Assembly (NCBI GenBank): GCA_036244855.1
Contig: BQKZ01005374.1
Span: 1 to 41,232 of the forward strand
Reading direction: 5' to 3'
DNA length: 41,232 nucleotides
DNA from: Temnopleurus reevesii
Lineage: Eukaryota; Echinodermata; Echinoidea; Temnopleuroida; Temnopleuridae
Shown here: positions 41,211 through 41,232 of the stretch, piece after piece
How the letters are laid out: each line of letters begins with the position of its first letter
Position numbering within the stretch: the first letter of the stretch is position 1
Made by a program: the position numbers and the translations under genes
The notes under the pieces: model-generated
The model's database searches: none
Seen by the model: the letters and a program-made list of their open reading frames with translations, nothing else
What the model was told of the DNA's origin: nothing

Positions 41211-41232
41211 GGGGGGGGGGGGGGGGGGGGGG
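41211..41232. repeat. Poly-G at window end
   Basis: The window ends in 22 G. This is probably a contig-end artefact or simple repeat. Confidence 0.9.

Overview
The window is animal nuclear DNA. It is AT-rich, with long introns closed by GT..AG splice sites, and it is crowded with small inverted-repeat transposons, LINE tails and microsatellites. Most ORFs longer than 60 codons are chance ORFs or repeat translations. The dense set of TIR elements and short scaffold-like sequence with N joints suggest a marine invertebrate deuterostome, most likely an echinoderm such as a sea urchin. That attribution is inference, because nothing in the window fixes the species.

One gene can be read with confidence. 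It is the 3' two thirds of a HOIP/RNF31 orthologue on the + strand, in 13 phase-consistent exons from 3433 to 25106. RNF31 is the catalytic RING-between-RING E3 ligase of the linear ubiquitin chain assembly complex. The exons encode, in order, a charged linker, the UBA helices, further linker, RING1, IBR, RING2 with its catalytic cysteine, and the linear-chain-determining C-terminus with a basic tail. The N-terminal PUB and zinc-finger exons are not in the window and would lie to the left.

A second gene is seen only as two small Gly/Pro/Met-rich exons on the - strand at the right edge (40427-41059). They resemble the C-terminal tail of the spliceosomal protein SmB/B' (SNRPB). The two genes are convergent, separated by about 15 kb that holds the RNF31 3' UTR and many transposon remnants but no other gene I can support.

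Layout: 1-2279 is a near-identical direct copy of 4668-6946, and a lone N at 2340 marks an assembly joint. A 51-bp minisatellite (2341-3415) runs up to the first visible RNF31 acceptor. 3594-25055 is intron and exon territory with nested MITEs. At 18950-19738 the IBR exon is present as four partial or damaged copies. A 561-base gap (24023-24583) lies in a TIR element in the last intron. 25107 to about 26000 is 3' UTR-like. 27700-28040 is a LINE fragment. 29900-37510 holds tandem repeats and a cluster of TA-flanked MITEs. 40028-40277 is a LINE tail joined to a copy of an SmB-like exon. The window ends in poly-G.

The most notable signal is the IBR exon. No copy in this assembly is intact. The only copy with both splice sites differs at three codons, each ending in A where the other copies have C or T, and these are exactly three of the four ligands of the second IBR zinc site. 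Two become TGA and one His becomes Gln, while nearly every other difference is synonymous. A second exon (10991) shows the same kind of upstream tandem duplication of acceptor plus exon start. I see no CRISPR array, operon or new multi-gene system.
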